Below, piece after piece: positions 16,887 through 26,296 of a stretch of 64,000 nucleotides of DNA. Numbering within the stretch: position 1 is the first letter of the stretch; every line of letters begins with the position of its first letter. Origin of the DNA: Gemella haemolysans (GTDB taxonomy: Bacteria; Bacillota; Bacilli; Staphylococcales; Gemellaceae); the NCBI RefSeq assembly GCF_012273215.1, contig NZ_CP050965.1:248001-312000 (forward strand), read 5' to 3'. A model generated the notes under the pieces. It saw nothing but the letters and a program-made list of their open reading frames with translations. It did not search any database and had not been told where the DNA came from. Both the position numbers and the translations under genes were made by a program.

Positions 16887-17846
16887 TTAGTTACTATAGA
16901 AAATACTGTATAGACTTTCTAATCCTTTTTGGTAATCGTATGTAGCTGTCATACCAAACATTGAGCTATCTAAATCGACAACTTTATTATTTTTTACCGC
17001 ATCAAAGTGAGACCAACTCTTATTGTTTTCAAATTCTTTTTTAAACATTTCATTTACATTATCAGGCATAGCATGAGCAGTACGTAAAATAAAGTCTGGT
17101 TTATCATTTAAAGCAGTTTCTATGTTTAGATTTTTAAACTCTTCAGTACCTTTAATGATATTTTCACCACCGGCTAATTTTACAAGGTTACCAACATAAG
17201 ATTTCTCTGTAGCAGCTAAGTAACTTCCCGGTAAGCCCATAAGAACAAGAACTTTTGGTTTCTTCTTATTAGCAATTTTTTCATTGAATTTAGCGAAGAA
17301 CTCATCATGTTCTTTTTTTAATTCTTTGAATTTTTCTGTTTTACCAAATTCTTTTGCAAGATTTTCTGTTACTGTATATAATCCGTTAACACTACGAACA
17401 TCTACAAATTTATAAGGTATTTTATTTTTTTCGAATCCTTCTTTTATCCAGTCTTGTAAACTATCTGGAGCATATACGATAGAAGGATTAATAGATTTGA
17501 TAACTTCCATATTTGGATTCATAGGAAGCCCAATTTGAACAGTATTATCATATCTTTTAGGCATACGACCTAATTTTGTAGTAGGGACACCTGCTAATTT
17601 GATATCAAGAACATTAGCAATTTGAGCTAGAGCTACAGAGTCCATTACTACACGTTTTCCATTTTCTTCTTCAGATTTTTTGTCTTTATTTACACCAGTT
17701 AGGTCTATCGTTTCATTAAATGCTTTATCAGCTAAATTAGGATCAGTTCCAGTTGTGTTACCAGCTTTATTTTGTGATGAACAAGCAGTAAGTACTAAGA
17801 TACTAGCCAGAAGTAGTGTAAATAGTAGGGATAGTTTTCTTTTCAT
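16887..17846 (-). CDS. isdE: IsdE-like heme-binding lipoprotein
   Basis: 319 aa. A lipoprotein signal (lipobox LTAC, Cys22) anchors it to the outer face of the membrane. The body matches IsdE: GLPMNPNMEVIK contains the axial Met, VLMGLPGSYLAATEKSYVG is near-identical, LAGGENII is conserved, and RTAHAMPD contains the axial His. It accepts heme from surface NEAT proteins and passes it to the permease. 10 bp downstream of the Shp-like NEAT gene. Confidence 0.93.
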   Translation of the reverse strand: MKRKLSLLFTLLLASILVLTACSSQNKAGNTTGTDPNLADKAFNETIDLTGVNKDKKSEEENGKRVVMDSVALAQIANVLDIKLAGVPTTKLGRMPKRYDNTVQIGLPMNPNMEVIKSINPSIVYAPDSLQDWIKEGFEKNKIPYKFVDVRSVNGLYTVTENLAKEFGKTEKFKELKKEHDEFFAKFNEKIANKKKPKVLVLMGLPGSYLAATEKSYVGNLVKLAGGENIIKGTEEFKNLNIETALNDKPDFILRTAHAMPDNVNEMFKKEFENNKSWSHFDAVKNNKVVDLDSSMFGMTATYDYQKGLESLYSIFYSN

Positions 17847-17856
17847 GAATTATCTC

Positions 17857-19173
17857 CTAATTATTTTTTCTTTTTTTAAGAGCAAAGAAAGCTCCGGCAA
17901 CTATTACAAGAACTCCGATACCTCCGCCAACATAGTAAGGTACGTAGTTTGTTTCTTTAATAGCTTCCATATCTAAACCATCATTTCCGTTTTTAATAGT
18001 ATCAGTATTAACTTCTACGAAATAACGAACAGGACGATTCATAGGTTCTACATACATTTGTACCATAGCTAAGAAGTTTTCATTTGGTACTTCGAATCTA
18101 TAGTCAACATAGCTATCTTTATATTGTTCAATGTTAACTTTTGTTTCAGTAGCAGCAACTTGTTTGAATTCTCCATCTTTTTGAAGAACTTTAATGAAAG
18201 GACCTTGTTCTTTACTACGTTGAACCCAATTCATTAGGTGAACACGCACAGTTGCGTATAATTTACCATCTTTTGTACGTTGAAGCATAGCTTTAGACCA
18301 ACGTTTTTCACCATTAGATTTTTGATTTTTAAGAGCCTCATTAAGGTCTCCACCTGCGTTAATAGGTGAGATAACTCCTTGTACCATACCTTCACCGATA
18401 GCTGTATTTTTAGTACCACCATCAGCTGTAACTCCAGTAAGAGGGTTTAGATATGAACCTGTGATATCAAGGTTATAAAGACCAGGATTTTTTGTTTTTT
18501 GATCATCTTTGAAGTAATCTTCTAATTTTTTAGCAACAAATCCTTCTGGTGCTTTATTTTCATCTTTTTTATCTTTGTTTTCTTCTTCTTTTTTCTTATC
18601 TTCAGCTTTTTTCTCTTTGTCTTTAGAAGAATCTTCAGAACCAGATACTAGGTTAGCTGTTGACCAGTTAAATTTAATAATAGCATTTTGTGATGCATCT
18701 CCACCCATAATTTGGTTCATGGCATCAACGGCAACTCTAACACCGACTTTGTCAGGTTTAGCTTCACCAAAATTAAAGCTTAGAGTTCCTGGATATGTAC
18801 TAGTACCACCATCTAAGTTAGTATCGTTATAAGTACTTGTTACTGAAGCTGCAGTTAGACTACCAGAAAAAATTGGAGATGAGTAGATGCTAAGTGATAA
18901 TAAGTGACCGTGCATATTACTGAAATCCATCGGAGTGAATTGTATAGAAATAGTAGAGGTGTTATTATCATGAACATTTACAGTAGCATGTGTAGCTAGA
19001 GCATTATTTCCCATAGAAAGACGACCACTGTTTTCAGAGTGCCACAGCTCTACAGGAACGCTATATACTCTATCAGCCGCGTGTACAGTTTTAACGAAAG
19101 GTACATTACTAGATGTAATGATAAATGTTAATGTAGCAATAACTATCGTTAACAGTTTTAAAACTCGTTTCAT
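17857..19173 (-). CDS. Membrane-anchored NEAT plus Shp-like heme-relay protein
   Basis: 438 aa. A signal peptide ending VHA is followed by a NEAT domain (about 35-155, with LSMGNNAL and a final IKFNWS strand). Then come a Lys/Glu linker (160-195), a second domain (~205-390) resembling streptococcal Shp (AIGEGMVQGVIS, MYVEPMNRPVRYFVEV), and a single C-terminal helix with KKRKNN tail. There is no LPXTG, so it is membrane- rather than wall-anchored, like Shp. Its place next to isdE suggests it takes heme from the wall receptors and gives it to the lipoprotein. The Shp match is from remembered sequence. Confidence 0.85.
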   Translation of the reverse strand: MKRVLKLLTIVIATLTFIITSSNVPFVKTVHAADRVYSVPVELWHSENSGRLSMGNNALATHATVNVHDNNTSTISIQFTPMDFSNMHGHLLSLSIYSSPIFSGSLTAASVTSTYNDTNLDGGTSTYPGTLSFNFGEAKPDKVGVRVAVDAMNQIMGGDASQNAIIKFNWSTANLVSGSEDSSKDKEKKAEDKKKEEENKDKKDENKAPEGFVAKKLEDYFKDDQKTKNPGLYNLDITGSYLNPLTGVTADGGTKNTAIGEGMVQGVISPINAGGDLNEALKNQKSNGEKRWSKAMLQRTKDGKLYATVRVHLMNWVQRSKEQGPFIKVLQKDGEFKQVAATETKVNIEQYKDSYVDYRFEVPNENFLAMVQMYVEPMNRPVRYFVEVNTDTIKNGNDGLDMEAIKETNYVPYYVGGGIGVLVIVAGAFFALKKRKNN

Positions 19174-19217
19174 TATAAAAACTCACTTTCTTTTATATTA
19201 TTTAGTTTTTAATAAGA

Positions 19218-19380
19218 GGGAGTGACTCAAAAATCGTGATTTCGGAGAAATCGATTTTGTCGAGTCACCCCCGCACAGTTTATTAGATATCTAAAAAGCT
19301 TTTATAAAGTGAATTTAGATATCAATAAACCACTGCGTCTATGAGGTATCATATACACTTTTTTAAAATTTAGGACTTTT
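19218..19380 (-). repeat. Two-hairpin intergenic repeat, copy 2
   Basis: 163 bp between the 666-aa and 438-aa surface genes. It has the same two hairpins, order and orientation as copy 1, with compensated changes (for example TTTCGGAGAAA loop versus TTTCGTAGAAA). The shared sequence extends to the TTTAGGACTTTT tail. Confidence 0.92.
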
Positions 19381-19435
19381 GGGTAAATTTTTACGGAATC
19401 GATAATAGTAAGCTAATTTAGCGGATATTATCTTA

Positions 19436-21436
19436 TTACTTTTGTTTTCTTCTACCAACAAGAACTGCACTTATTAAAGTAAGAGCTCCTGCAAGGATTG
19501 ATGAAGATGTTTCTAAACCAGTGTTAGAAAGTCTACCGTTGTTTAGACGTCCACCTTTTGGAGTTAGAGCAGGATTACCGTTAGCACTTGATCCTGGTTG
19601 ACCACCATCAATAACTGCAGTACCTTGTCTTTCTGTGGCATTAGACCAGTTTAGGTTAAGAATAGCATCTTTCTTACCAGCACCCGGCATAATGCTTTCC
19701 ATTGTTGGAACGAATACAGAAACAGGAATGTTAGTTAATTTTTCGTGTGATGTAAAGTGGACTTCCACTTGGTTCATAGCGCCACCTGTGCTATAAACAG
19801 GGTATTCAGTTCCATTAACCCAGAAACGAGTAATACCGTCTGTAAGAGTTCCTACTTTAATATTGTGGAAACGAACTTTGTAGTGATATGTATCACCATG
19901 TTTGAATACAGTGATTCCATCTAATGCTGCATTCCCCATAGATGCACGACCTGATTCATAAGCGTTTAATAGAGATGCAGTAACGTTATCGAAGTATGTA
20001 ACTTGTGCTTCAGAACCTTGACCTTGAGGTGCAGCAGGAAGTGGTGTAGTTGGTGTAGAGATTGGTGAAGTAGGTTGATTTCCTGGTTTTCCACCTGGAT
20101 TAGATGGCTTAGGAGTGTAGCCACTGTTACCTGGTTTTCCACCAGTTATTGGTTGTCCTTGTTGTTCAGTTACACTAGACCAGTCAAATGATAAAGTAGC
20201 ATTTTGTGTACCACCACCTTGCATGATTTCTTCCATAGCTTGAACAAATACAGAAACAGGAACTGATGATAGTTTTTCAGTTGATGTGAAGTGAACTTCT
20301 ACTTGATTGTTTGATCCTCCAGTTGGATTAACAGGATATTCAGTACCGTTAACCCAGAACTTAGAAATTCCACCAGTGAAACCTTGAGTTGAAAGGTCGT
20401 GGAATCTTACGATGTAGTGATATGTATTTCCTTCTTTATATACAGTTACATTACTATGTTCTAAAGCTGCATCTCCCATAGATTTCTGACCAGGACGATA
20501 AGCATTTAGCAGTGAAGCTTTTACTCCTTTATAGTAAGTTGCAGTAGCTGCAGGAGTAGGTTTTGGAGTAGGTGTAGTTACTACAGGTTTAGCTGGTTTA
20601 ACTGGCTCTGTAGGTTTAGGAGTTTCTACAGGTTTAGCAGTTTCAGTTGGTTTTGTAGTTCCTGAATCCGCAGGTTTACTTGTTGTAGTTTCCGCTGGTT
20701 TATTCGAAGGCTGAGTATCTTTTGGTGTTTCAGGTTTTACTGGAGATTCTGTCACAGCAGGTTTAGCTGGTGTAGGTTGAGTATTAGCTACCACTTTTAG
20801 TGCATTACTTAAATCAAATTTTAGAATCATTTTTTGAGTTCCAAATGTTTCACCAAAAGAAGCCATAACCGGAACATAAACTTGAGTATAAGTCTCTAAT
20901 TTATTGTTTGAATCGATCTTATTTTTATCTACACTATAAGAAAGTGTTTTTGGATATGCAGTTCGTTCAGGGAATTTCTTTTTATATGTTTCTATGAAAT
21001 TATCAGTTTCACTAGTACTGTAGTATTCAACTATAGTAGCAGGATTGAATTCACTATCCTGAATACTATTACGATTTGCATGAGTTTTAGGACCATTATA
21101 GTATTTTAAATCTCCTAAGTAACCGTTTAAACCACCAAATGTAATCGGTTGAAACGATACATTTACAAAATATTGACCATTTTGAACAATTAATTTAATT
21201 TTAGAGTTATCTAAACCAGCGGCAGCCATAGATGGTTCACCATCTGCTCCGTAGAATTTAAGAGCTTCAACAGTAATATCATATTCTCCGTCAGGAAGAT
21301 TTTTTATATCTTTTGCTCCAACGGCATTATTTTCTATAGCAAATGTAGCGTTGTTTTGTGTAGAGTTCTCGACCACAGCAAGTGTTGAGATGATGGTTGC
21401 TGCAGATAGAACTTTTAATAATTTATTTGCTTTCAT
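19436..21436 (-). CDS. Wall-anchored NEAT-domain heme/hemoprotein receptor (three NEATs)
   Basis: 666 aa. The signal peptide is of the same type as the 1401-aa neighbour (LLKVLSAATIISTLAVVE). It has three NEAT domains: N1 ~45-215 (GEPSMAAAGLD, PITFGGLNGYLGDLKYY), N2 ~303-432 and N3 ~483-605 (both SMG(D/N)AAL ... WVNGTEYPV ... VSVFV). Pro/Thr/Lys-rich linkers separate them. The C-terminus has LSNTG, a hydrophobic stretch and GRRKQK, a variant sortase signal. It should capture heme or hemoglobin at the surface. The usual YxxxY heme-ligand motif was not seen where expected. Confidence 0.9.
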   Translation of the reverse strand: MKANKLLKVLSAATIISTLAVVENSTQNNATFAIENNAVGAKDIKNLPDGEYDITVEALKFYGADGEPSMAAAGLDNSKIKLIVQNGQYFVNVSFQPITFGGLNGYLGDLKYYNGPKTHANRNSIQDSEFNPATIVEYYSTSETDNFIETYKKKFPERTAYPKTLSYSVDKNKIDSNNKLETYTQVYVPVMASFGETFGTQKMILKFDLSNALKVVANTQPTPAKPAVTESPVKPETPKDTQPSNKPAETTTSKPADSGTTKPTETAKPVETPKPTEPVKPAKPVVTTPTPKPTPAATATYYKGVKASLLNAYRPGQKSMGDAALEHSNVTVYKEGNTYHYIVRFHDLSTQGFTGGISKFWVNGTEYPVNPTGGSNNQVEVHFTSTEKLSSVPVSVFVQAMEEIMQGGGTQNATLSFDWSSVTEQQGQPITGGKPGNSGYTPKPSNPGGKPGNQPTSPISTPTTPLPAAPQGQGSEAQVTYFDNVTASLLNAYESGRASMGNAALDGITVFKHGDTYHYKVRFHNIKVGTLTDGITRFWVNGTEYPVYSTGGAMNQVEVHFTSHEKLTNIPVSVFVPTMESIMPGAGKKDAILNLNWSNATERQGTAVIDGGQPGSSANGNPALTPKGGRLNNGRLSNTGLETSSSILAGALTLISAVLVGRRKQK

Positions 21437-21521
21437 CTTATTTTGCTTTCTCCTTATATTTCTTTATACATGACTTTATACAAAGGGATAATTTATCCCT
21501 TTGTATAAGAGTTTTTTTATT

Positions 21522-24500
21522 TTATTTGTTATTTTTTCTGCGTAGAACTAGAGCAGATAATAATACTAGTGCACCTAAACCAACAGTTGTTGTTGAACTT
21601 ACTCCAGTATTAGCTAATGCTTTAAGTCCTTTAGCTACAGTTTGTGAAGTTTTTTGAACAGCAGTTTTTTCAGCCTCAGCTTTTTTATCTTCTTTGTTTT
21701 CATTTTGGCCAAAGATATCTTGTGTTGATGGTTGTGCTTGTTCTTTTGCTTTTTGCTCTTTGTTTAAATTATTGATATTGAATTCTGGTAATTCAGGTTG
21801 AACAAGAGCATCACCTTTTTCTGCTTTTGTTTTTTCGCTTAATGCTGGAGCTTCAGGTTGAACTGGAGTTTCTTCACTAATTGGTTTAGTTGGAGTACTT
21901 GGTTTATCTGATGGTTTATTTTCAGAAGGTACAGGTGTTACAGGAACAGGTGTATTTTGATCAGAAGCCACAGTTTTTGATTTTACAATTGTGTATAAAC
22001 TGAAGTGGTTAGTGAAGAATGTAAGTTTTCCATCTTTATAAACACTTGGTACTTTTTCTAATTTATTACCATTTACATAATAAACTTCTAGTTTTTCATC
22101 CTCATTAGCTACAACAGCTACTGTAACTGCACGAGTTTCTCCTTGTTTATTGATTGTAGTTCCTTTAGAATCTGTGAAGTGCAAGTCTATTGTTTTAACA
22201 ACACTTAGATTTTCATCTGCTTTTTTAACAAGTTCTTCAACTTTTGCAACAGTTTCTTTATCAGCTTTTTTAACTGAGAAGTTAGATGCTTTTACAGTAG
22301 AGTTATCAAATGAAACTTTGATTTCTTCTGATGAACCATTTTCTACAACTTTAGCAACTAATGTATCTTTAAGAGATGCAGAATTAACTATTTCTTTAAG
22401 TTTTGATGCTTCTTCTTTGTTTACATCTTTGTCAGTAGCGATATTAGCTAAGGCTACTTTTTTAAGCTCTTCTAATTTTGCTTTTTCTATTTCAGCTTTA
22501 GCAGCAGCTTCTTTTTCTAATCTTTCTTTTTCAAGCCGATCGGCTTCAGCTTTTTGAACTTTTTCTTTTTCAAGTTTTTCTTTTTCAGCTTTAGCAGCAG
22601 CTTCTTTTTCTAATCTTTCTTTTTCAAGACGATCAGCTTCAGCTTTTTGAGCTTTTTCTTTTTCAAGTTTTTCTTTTTCAGCTTTAGCAGCAGCTTCTTT
22701 TTCTAATCTTTCTTTTTCAAGACGATCAGCTTCAGCTTTTTGAGCTTTTTCTTTTTCAAGTCTTTCTTTTTCAGCTTGAGCTTTAGCAGCAGCTTCTTTC
22801 TCTAATCTTTCTTTTTCAAGACGATCAGCTTCAGCTTTTTGAGCTTTTTCTTTTTCAAGTTTTTCTTTTTCAGCTTGAGCTTTAGCAGCAGCTTCTTTTT
22901 CTAATCTTTCTTTTTCAAGGCGATCAGCTTCAGCTTTTTGAGCTTTTTCTTTTTCAAGTTTTTCTTTTTCAGCTTGAACTCTAGCAGCAGCTTCTTTTTC
23001 TAATCTTTCTTTTTCAGCTTGAGCTTTTGTATTTTCATCTTTGTGTAATGATGTTACTTGATCAGCTGTTAGTGGAGTAGCACCATCCCAATTGAATTTA
23101 AGTGTTGCTGCAACATTTGAATGACCTTTTAATGGTTTTCCGTTTACTGATACTGAGAATGTAATAGTTTTTTCAGTTAATTTTTCAGGACTTGTGAAGT
23201 GGAATACTTTTTCATGACCTTCACCACCAAGATCAGTTCTTTCAGCTGCAGTACCATCAATAGTTAAAGTATCTACAGTTCCTACTAGAGTATTGATATC
23301 TAAGTCTTTAAATGTTAAATAGTAGTTGTACGTATTATCTACTTTTTCAACACGAGTTTTTTCATGTACTAATGCACCATCTGCCATTGAAGTTCTATTA
23401 GATTCATGAGCATTATTAATTATAGCTGGAACTAAGTTATTTGCAGCTTCTTCTTTAACTTTTTCTACAGCAGGGAAGTCTAAAGAAATAGTATTTTCAG
23501 CATTTCTTTCTTCATATCTAGGTTTAGCTCCACCTCTAGTTTGAACACTGATTACAGTATCTACTTGAATTTTATCTAGAAGAGAATCAGTTAAGATTTT
23601 ACCTTCTTTTAGTTTAGTTGCTGCGTCAACTTCAGTAAAGTTAACTTCAGTTCCTTTATAAGTAAGTTTAGAAACAGTAAATGGTTTGTTACGTAATAAG
23701 TAAGTAGAAGATTTACCTTCTTTTACTTGGATAGTGTATTGATATTTATCTCCAACTTTTTCAACTTTTACATCTTTAACAAATGCATCTTCGTAGATTG
23801 AACTTGAATCAGTTGTTCGTCCATTTAATTCGCCTTTAACAGTAGCTGGGAATGTAGTAGGAACTTTATCAGCAGCTACTTCATGATCAGGTACTGAAGG
23901 TTTAGCAGGTGTAACTTCTTTAGGTTTTTCTACTTTAGGGAAGTCTAGTGCTATTGTACTTTCAGCAGCTCTATCTTCGAATCTAGGTTTAGCTCCACCT
24001 TTTGTTTGAACATTTAATACAGCATCAACTTGGATCTTGTCCAGAAGAGAATCAGTTAAGATTTTCCCTTCTTTTAACTTAGTAGCTGCATCAACTTCAG
24101 TAAAGTTAATTTCAGTTCCTTTATAAGTAAGTTTAGAAACTGTGAATGGCTTATTACGTAATAAGAAGTTAGTAGATTTCCCTTCTTTTACTTGGATAGT
24201 ATATTGATATTTATCCCCAACTTTTTCTACTTTTACATCTTTAACAAATGCATTTTCATAGATTGAAGCAGTACCAGTTGTTCTACCATTTAATTCAGCT
24301 TTTACTGTAGTAGGGAAAGTGTTAGGAACTTTATCAGCATCAACATTGTGGTCAGCAGCTGTTGGTGTAGCTGGTTTTGGTTCTTCTTTTGGTGTAGTTG
24401 GTGCAGGCTTAACTGGTTTAGGTTTAGCAGGTGCAACTACATCTTCTAATTTTACAGGTCTTTCCTTATAGTCAGTAGCTGTTTCATAGTATAGTTTTAA

Positions 24501-25727
24501 TGTAACAAAGTGTGACATTAAAGCACCGTTAGGATATGGAGCAGTACCGTCTAATTGAATTTTTTCTAATAGTTTATCAGTAATGATAGATCCTTCTTTT
24601 ACTGAAGAATTACCGTTCGTTGCTAAAGTAGTTAATGGAACATCTTTACCTTGGTATGCTACTTTATGTAATTCGAATGGATAGAATTCTCCACCTACAT
24701 CAGCAAGACCTTTTTTGAATCTTAGAGTATATTTGTACTTATCTCCAACTTTTTCAACTTTAACATAGCTATCTAATGCAGAACCGTATAATGATTCTTC
24801 ATCATTGTTGTTAGCATTTCTTAAATGTCCTTGAACGTGGATAGGGAAGTCTTTTTTAATAGTTCCTTTGTATTCAACGTCTTTATTAGGATTTTCGTAA
24901 GTTGCCGCTTCATAGTTGTTAGCAGTTACTTTTTTTCTAGCTAAAGATGATAAGTCAAATTTTAAAATCATTTTTTGAGTTCCAAAAGCTTGGTTAATTG
25001 AAGCCATAACAGGAACAAATACTTCAGTATATGTTTCTAGTTTATTGTTTGAATCGATTTTATTTTTATCTACATGGTAATTAACAGTTTTTGGATAAAC
25101 AGTACGATTAGGGAATTTTTCTTTGTATGCATTTATGAAGTTATCAGTCTCATTAGTACTATAATTTTCAACTATTGTTGAGTCTTTATACTCAGGATCT
25201 TTAATTTCTTTACGATTTGCATGAGTCTTATCTCCATCATAGTATTTTAAATCTCCTAAGTACCCAGTAAGACCACCAAATGTGATAGGTTTAAATGAAA
25301 CATTTACAGAGTATTCTCCATTTTTTACAATTAATTTTGTTTTTTCATTGTCGATTGCAGCTGCAGCCATAGAAGGGCTACCTTCTTCATGGAATTTTAG
25401 GGCTTCAGTGGTAATCTTATATTCTCCATCTTTTAAAGCTTTAACATCTTGAGCTACAGTAGCTGGTTCTTCAGCTTTAGGTGTTACAGGTGTTGCTGTA
25501 GCTGATGTTGTAGCAGGTGCTGTAGTAGAGCTTGCAGCTGGAGTAGCTGTTGTTGCAGTAGGTTTTGCAGTGTTCGATGAATTCGTAGTAGAAGTTGTTG
25601 TATTTGCTACAACTGGTGTTTCTTCTGCTGCGAATGCGAAACTATCTTGATCGTATGCTTCAATTGCTGCAACAGCAGAAAAAATTGCAGTTGCTGACAA
25701 AACTTTTAATAATGTTGTATTTTTCAT
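21522..25727 (-). CDS. Giant NEAT-domain surface protein with coiled-coil stalk
   Basis: 1401 aa. Signal peptide, Thr/Ala/Pro-rich spacer, N1 NEAT (~100-275, near-copy of the neighbour's N1), then a NEAT-like domain (~290-435). Two ~150-residue tandem repeats of a third domain type start near 461 and 614 (TVKxELNGRTT, YTIQVKEGKS, LTYKGTEINFTEVDAATKLKEG). A NEAT domain follows (~762-882), then a Glu/Lys/Ala coiled coil (~885-1095), a beta-rich domain, and LANTG with a membrane helix and RRKNNK. It is the first gene of the heme operon, after a Fur-box-like site. The stalk would project the NEATs away from the wall. Confidence 0.9.
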   Translation of the reverse strand: MKNTTLLKVLSATAIFSAVAAIEAYDQDSFAFAAEETPVVANTTTSTTNSSNTAKPTATTATPAASSTTAPATTSATATPVTPKAEEPATVAQDVKALKDGEYKITTEALKFHEEGSPSMAAAAIDNEKTKLIVKNGEYSVNVSFKPITFGGLTGYLGDLKYYDGDKTHANRKEIKDPEYKDSTIVENYSTNETDNFINAYKEKFPNRTVYPKTVNYHVDKNKIDSNNKLETYTEVFVPVMASINQAFGTQKMILKFDLSSLARKKVTANNYEAATYENPNKDVEYKGTIKKDFPIHVQGHLRNANNNDEESLYGSALDSYVKVEKVGDKYKYTLRFKKGLADVGGEFYPFELHKVAYQGKDVPLTTLATNGNSSVKEGSIITDKLLEKIQLDGTAPYPNGALMSHFVTLKLYYETATDYKERPVKLEDVVAPAKPKPVKPAPTTPKEEPKPATPTAADHNVDADKVPNTFPTTVKAELNGRTTGTASIYENAFVKDVKVEKVGDKYQYTIQVKEGKSTNFLLRNKPFTVSKLTYKGTEINFTEVDAATKLKEGKILTDSLLDKIQVDAVLNVQTKGGAKPRFEDRAAESTIALDFPKVEKPKEVTPAKPSVPDHEVAADKVPTTFPATVKGELNGRTTDSSSIYEDAFVKDVKVEKVGDKYQYTIQVKEGKSSTYLLRNKPFTVSKLTYKGTEVNFTEVDAATKLKEGKILTDSLLDKIQVDTVISVQTRGGAKPRYEERNAENTISLDFPAVEKVKEEAANNLVPAIINNAHESNRTSMADGALVHEKTRVEKVDNTYNYYLTFKDLDINTLVGTVDTLTIDGTAAERTDLGGEGHEKVFHFTSPEKLTEKTITFSVSVNGKPLKGHSNVAATLKFNWDGATPLTADQVTSLHKDENTKAQAEKERLEKEAAARVQAEKEKLEKEKAQKAEADRLEKERLEKEAAAKAQAEKEKLEKEKAQKAEADRLEKERLEKEAAAKAQAEKERLEKEKAQKAEADRLEKERLEKEAAAKAEKEKLEKEKAQKAEADRLEKERLEKEAAAKAEKEKLEKEKVQKAEADRLEKERLEKEAAAKAEIEKAKLEELKKVALANIATDKDVNKEEASKLKEIVNSASLKDTLVAKVVENGSSEEIKVSFDNSTVKASNFSVKKADKETVAKVEELVKKADENLSVVKTIDLHFTDSKGTTINKQGETRAVTVAVVANEDEKLEVYYVNGNKLEKVPSVYKDGKLTFFTNHFSLYTIVKSKTVASDQNTPVPVTPVPSENKPSDKPSTPTKPISEETPVQPEAPALSEKTKAEKGDALVQPELPEFNINNLNKEQKAKEQAQPSTQDIFGQNENKEDKKAEAEKTAVQKTSQTVAKGLKALANTGVSSTTTVGLGALVLLSALVLRRKNNK
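22450..23030 (-). repeat. Coiled-coil coding repeats
   Basis: Six or so copies of a 90-99 bp unit encoding LEKEAAAKAxAEKEKLEKEKAQK-type heptads (shown in part), some with a QA insertion and some without. Copies are nearly identical at nucleotide level, so stalk length probably varies among strains. Confidence 0.9.
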
Positions 25728-25786
25728 AGTCGGTAAAGATCTCCTTTATATATAAGTTGTTGATTATTATTTAAATCTTTAACACT

Positions 25787-25838
25787 ATTATATTACAAAA
25801 GATATGAAAAATAAAGATTAAAATGATAATTAATCTCA
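25787..25838 (-). promoter_or_regulatory. Probable promoter and Fur-box-like site of the heme operon
   Basis: Minus-strand TATAAT lies at 25787-25792. Upstream at 25824-25838, TGATAATTAATCTCA matches the Fur 7-1-7 pattern perfectly in the left half and in five of seven bases in the right half. The -35 is weak. Iron control of a heme uptake operon is expected but not proven here. Confidence 0.45.
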
Positions 25839-26066
25839 TGTATAGTCTGAAATAGACAAAATTTCCTACAAAGTTTCATAGTAAATTCACAATTTCGACA
25901 TATTTTATATATTTATCAACTTTATAAAATATAAAAATATTATTATTAAAAGTTTTTTGTGTTAATAGAATATAGTATTTTTTAAAGGGTTGTAAGCCCT
26001 TAAACCAATTTATTGACATTTGTAATTTTATGTGTTACGATTTAAAAAGTTAATGAAATATAATCA

Positions 26067-26145
26067 CTGGGGGAGCCGTTTGGCTGAGATAACAAAGTTA
26101 GACCCTTTGACCTGATCTAGATAATACTAGCGGAGGAAATGTGAA
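26067..26145 (+). promoter_or_regulatory. TPP riboswitch (THI element)
   Basis: Contains the conserved blocks GGGGAGCC...GGCTGAGA, GACCCTTTGACCTGATC and TAATACTAGCGGAGGAA in order. It sits upstream of tenA with a terminator hairpin between. High thiamin diphosphate should end transcription before the salvage operon. Confidence 0.97.
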
Positions 26146-26210
26146 ATGATATAAAATAGAATTGTCCTATTAATATAGAATAATACACTATTACTTATAT
26201 AAATTCCATG

Positions 26211-26238
26211 AATCTCCTACGTTAGTAGGGGATTTTTT
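26211..26238 (+). terminator. Riboswitch expression-platform terminator
   Basis: AATCTCCTAC-GTTA-GTAGGGGATT stem followed by T6, between the THI element and tenA. Confidence 0.88.
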
Positions 26239-26296
26239 CTTTTCCTAAAGTGGTAATATTTTATACTATATTTAATTACATTAAGGGGGACCACCT

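Noticed and set aside
18234-18422. Minus-strand 62-aa frame within the 438-aa NEAT gene
   Set aside because: Alternative frame of a real gene, no SD.
22450-23030. Possible CRISPR-like or regulatory direct repeats
   Set aside because: The repeats are in-frame coding units of a coiled coil with no variable spacers.
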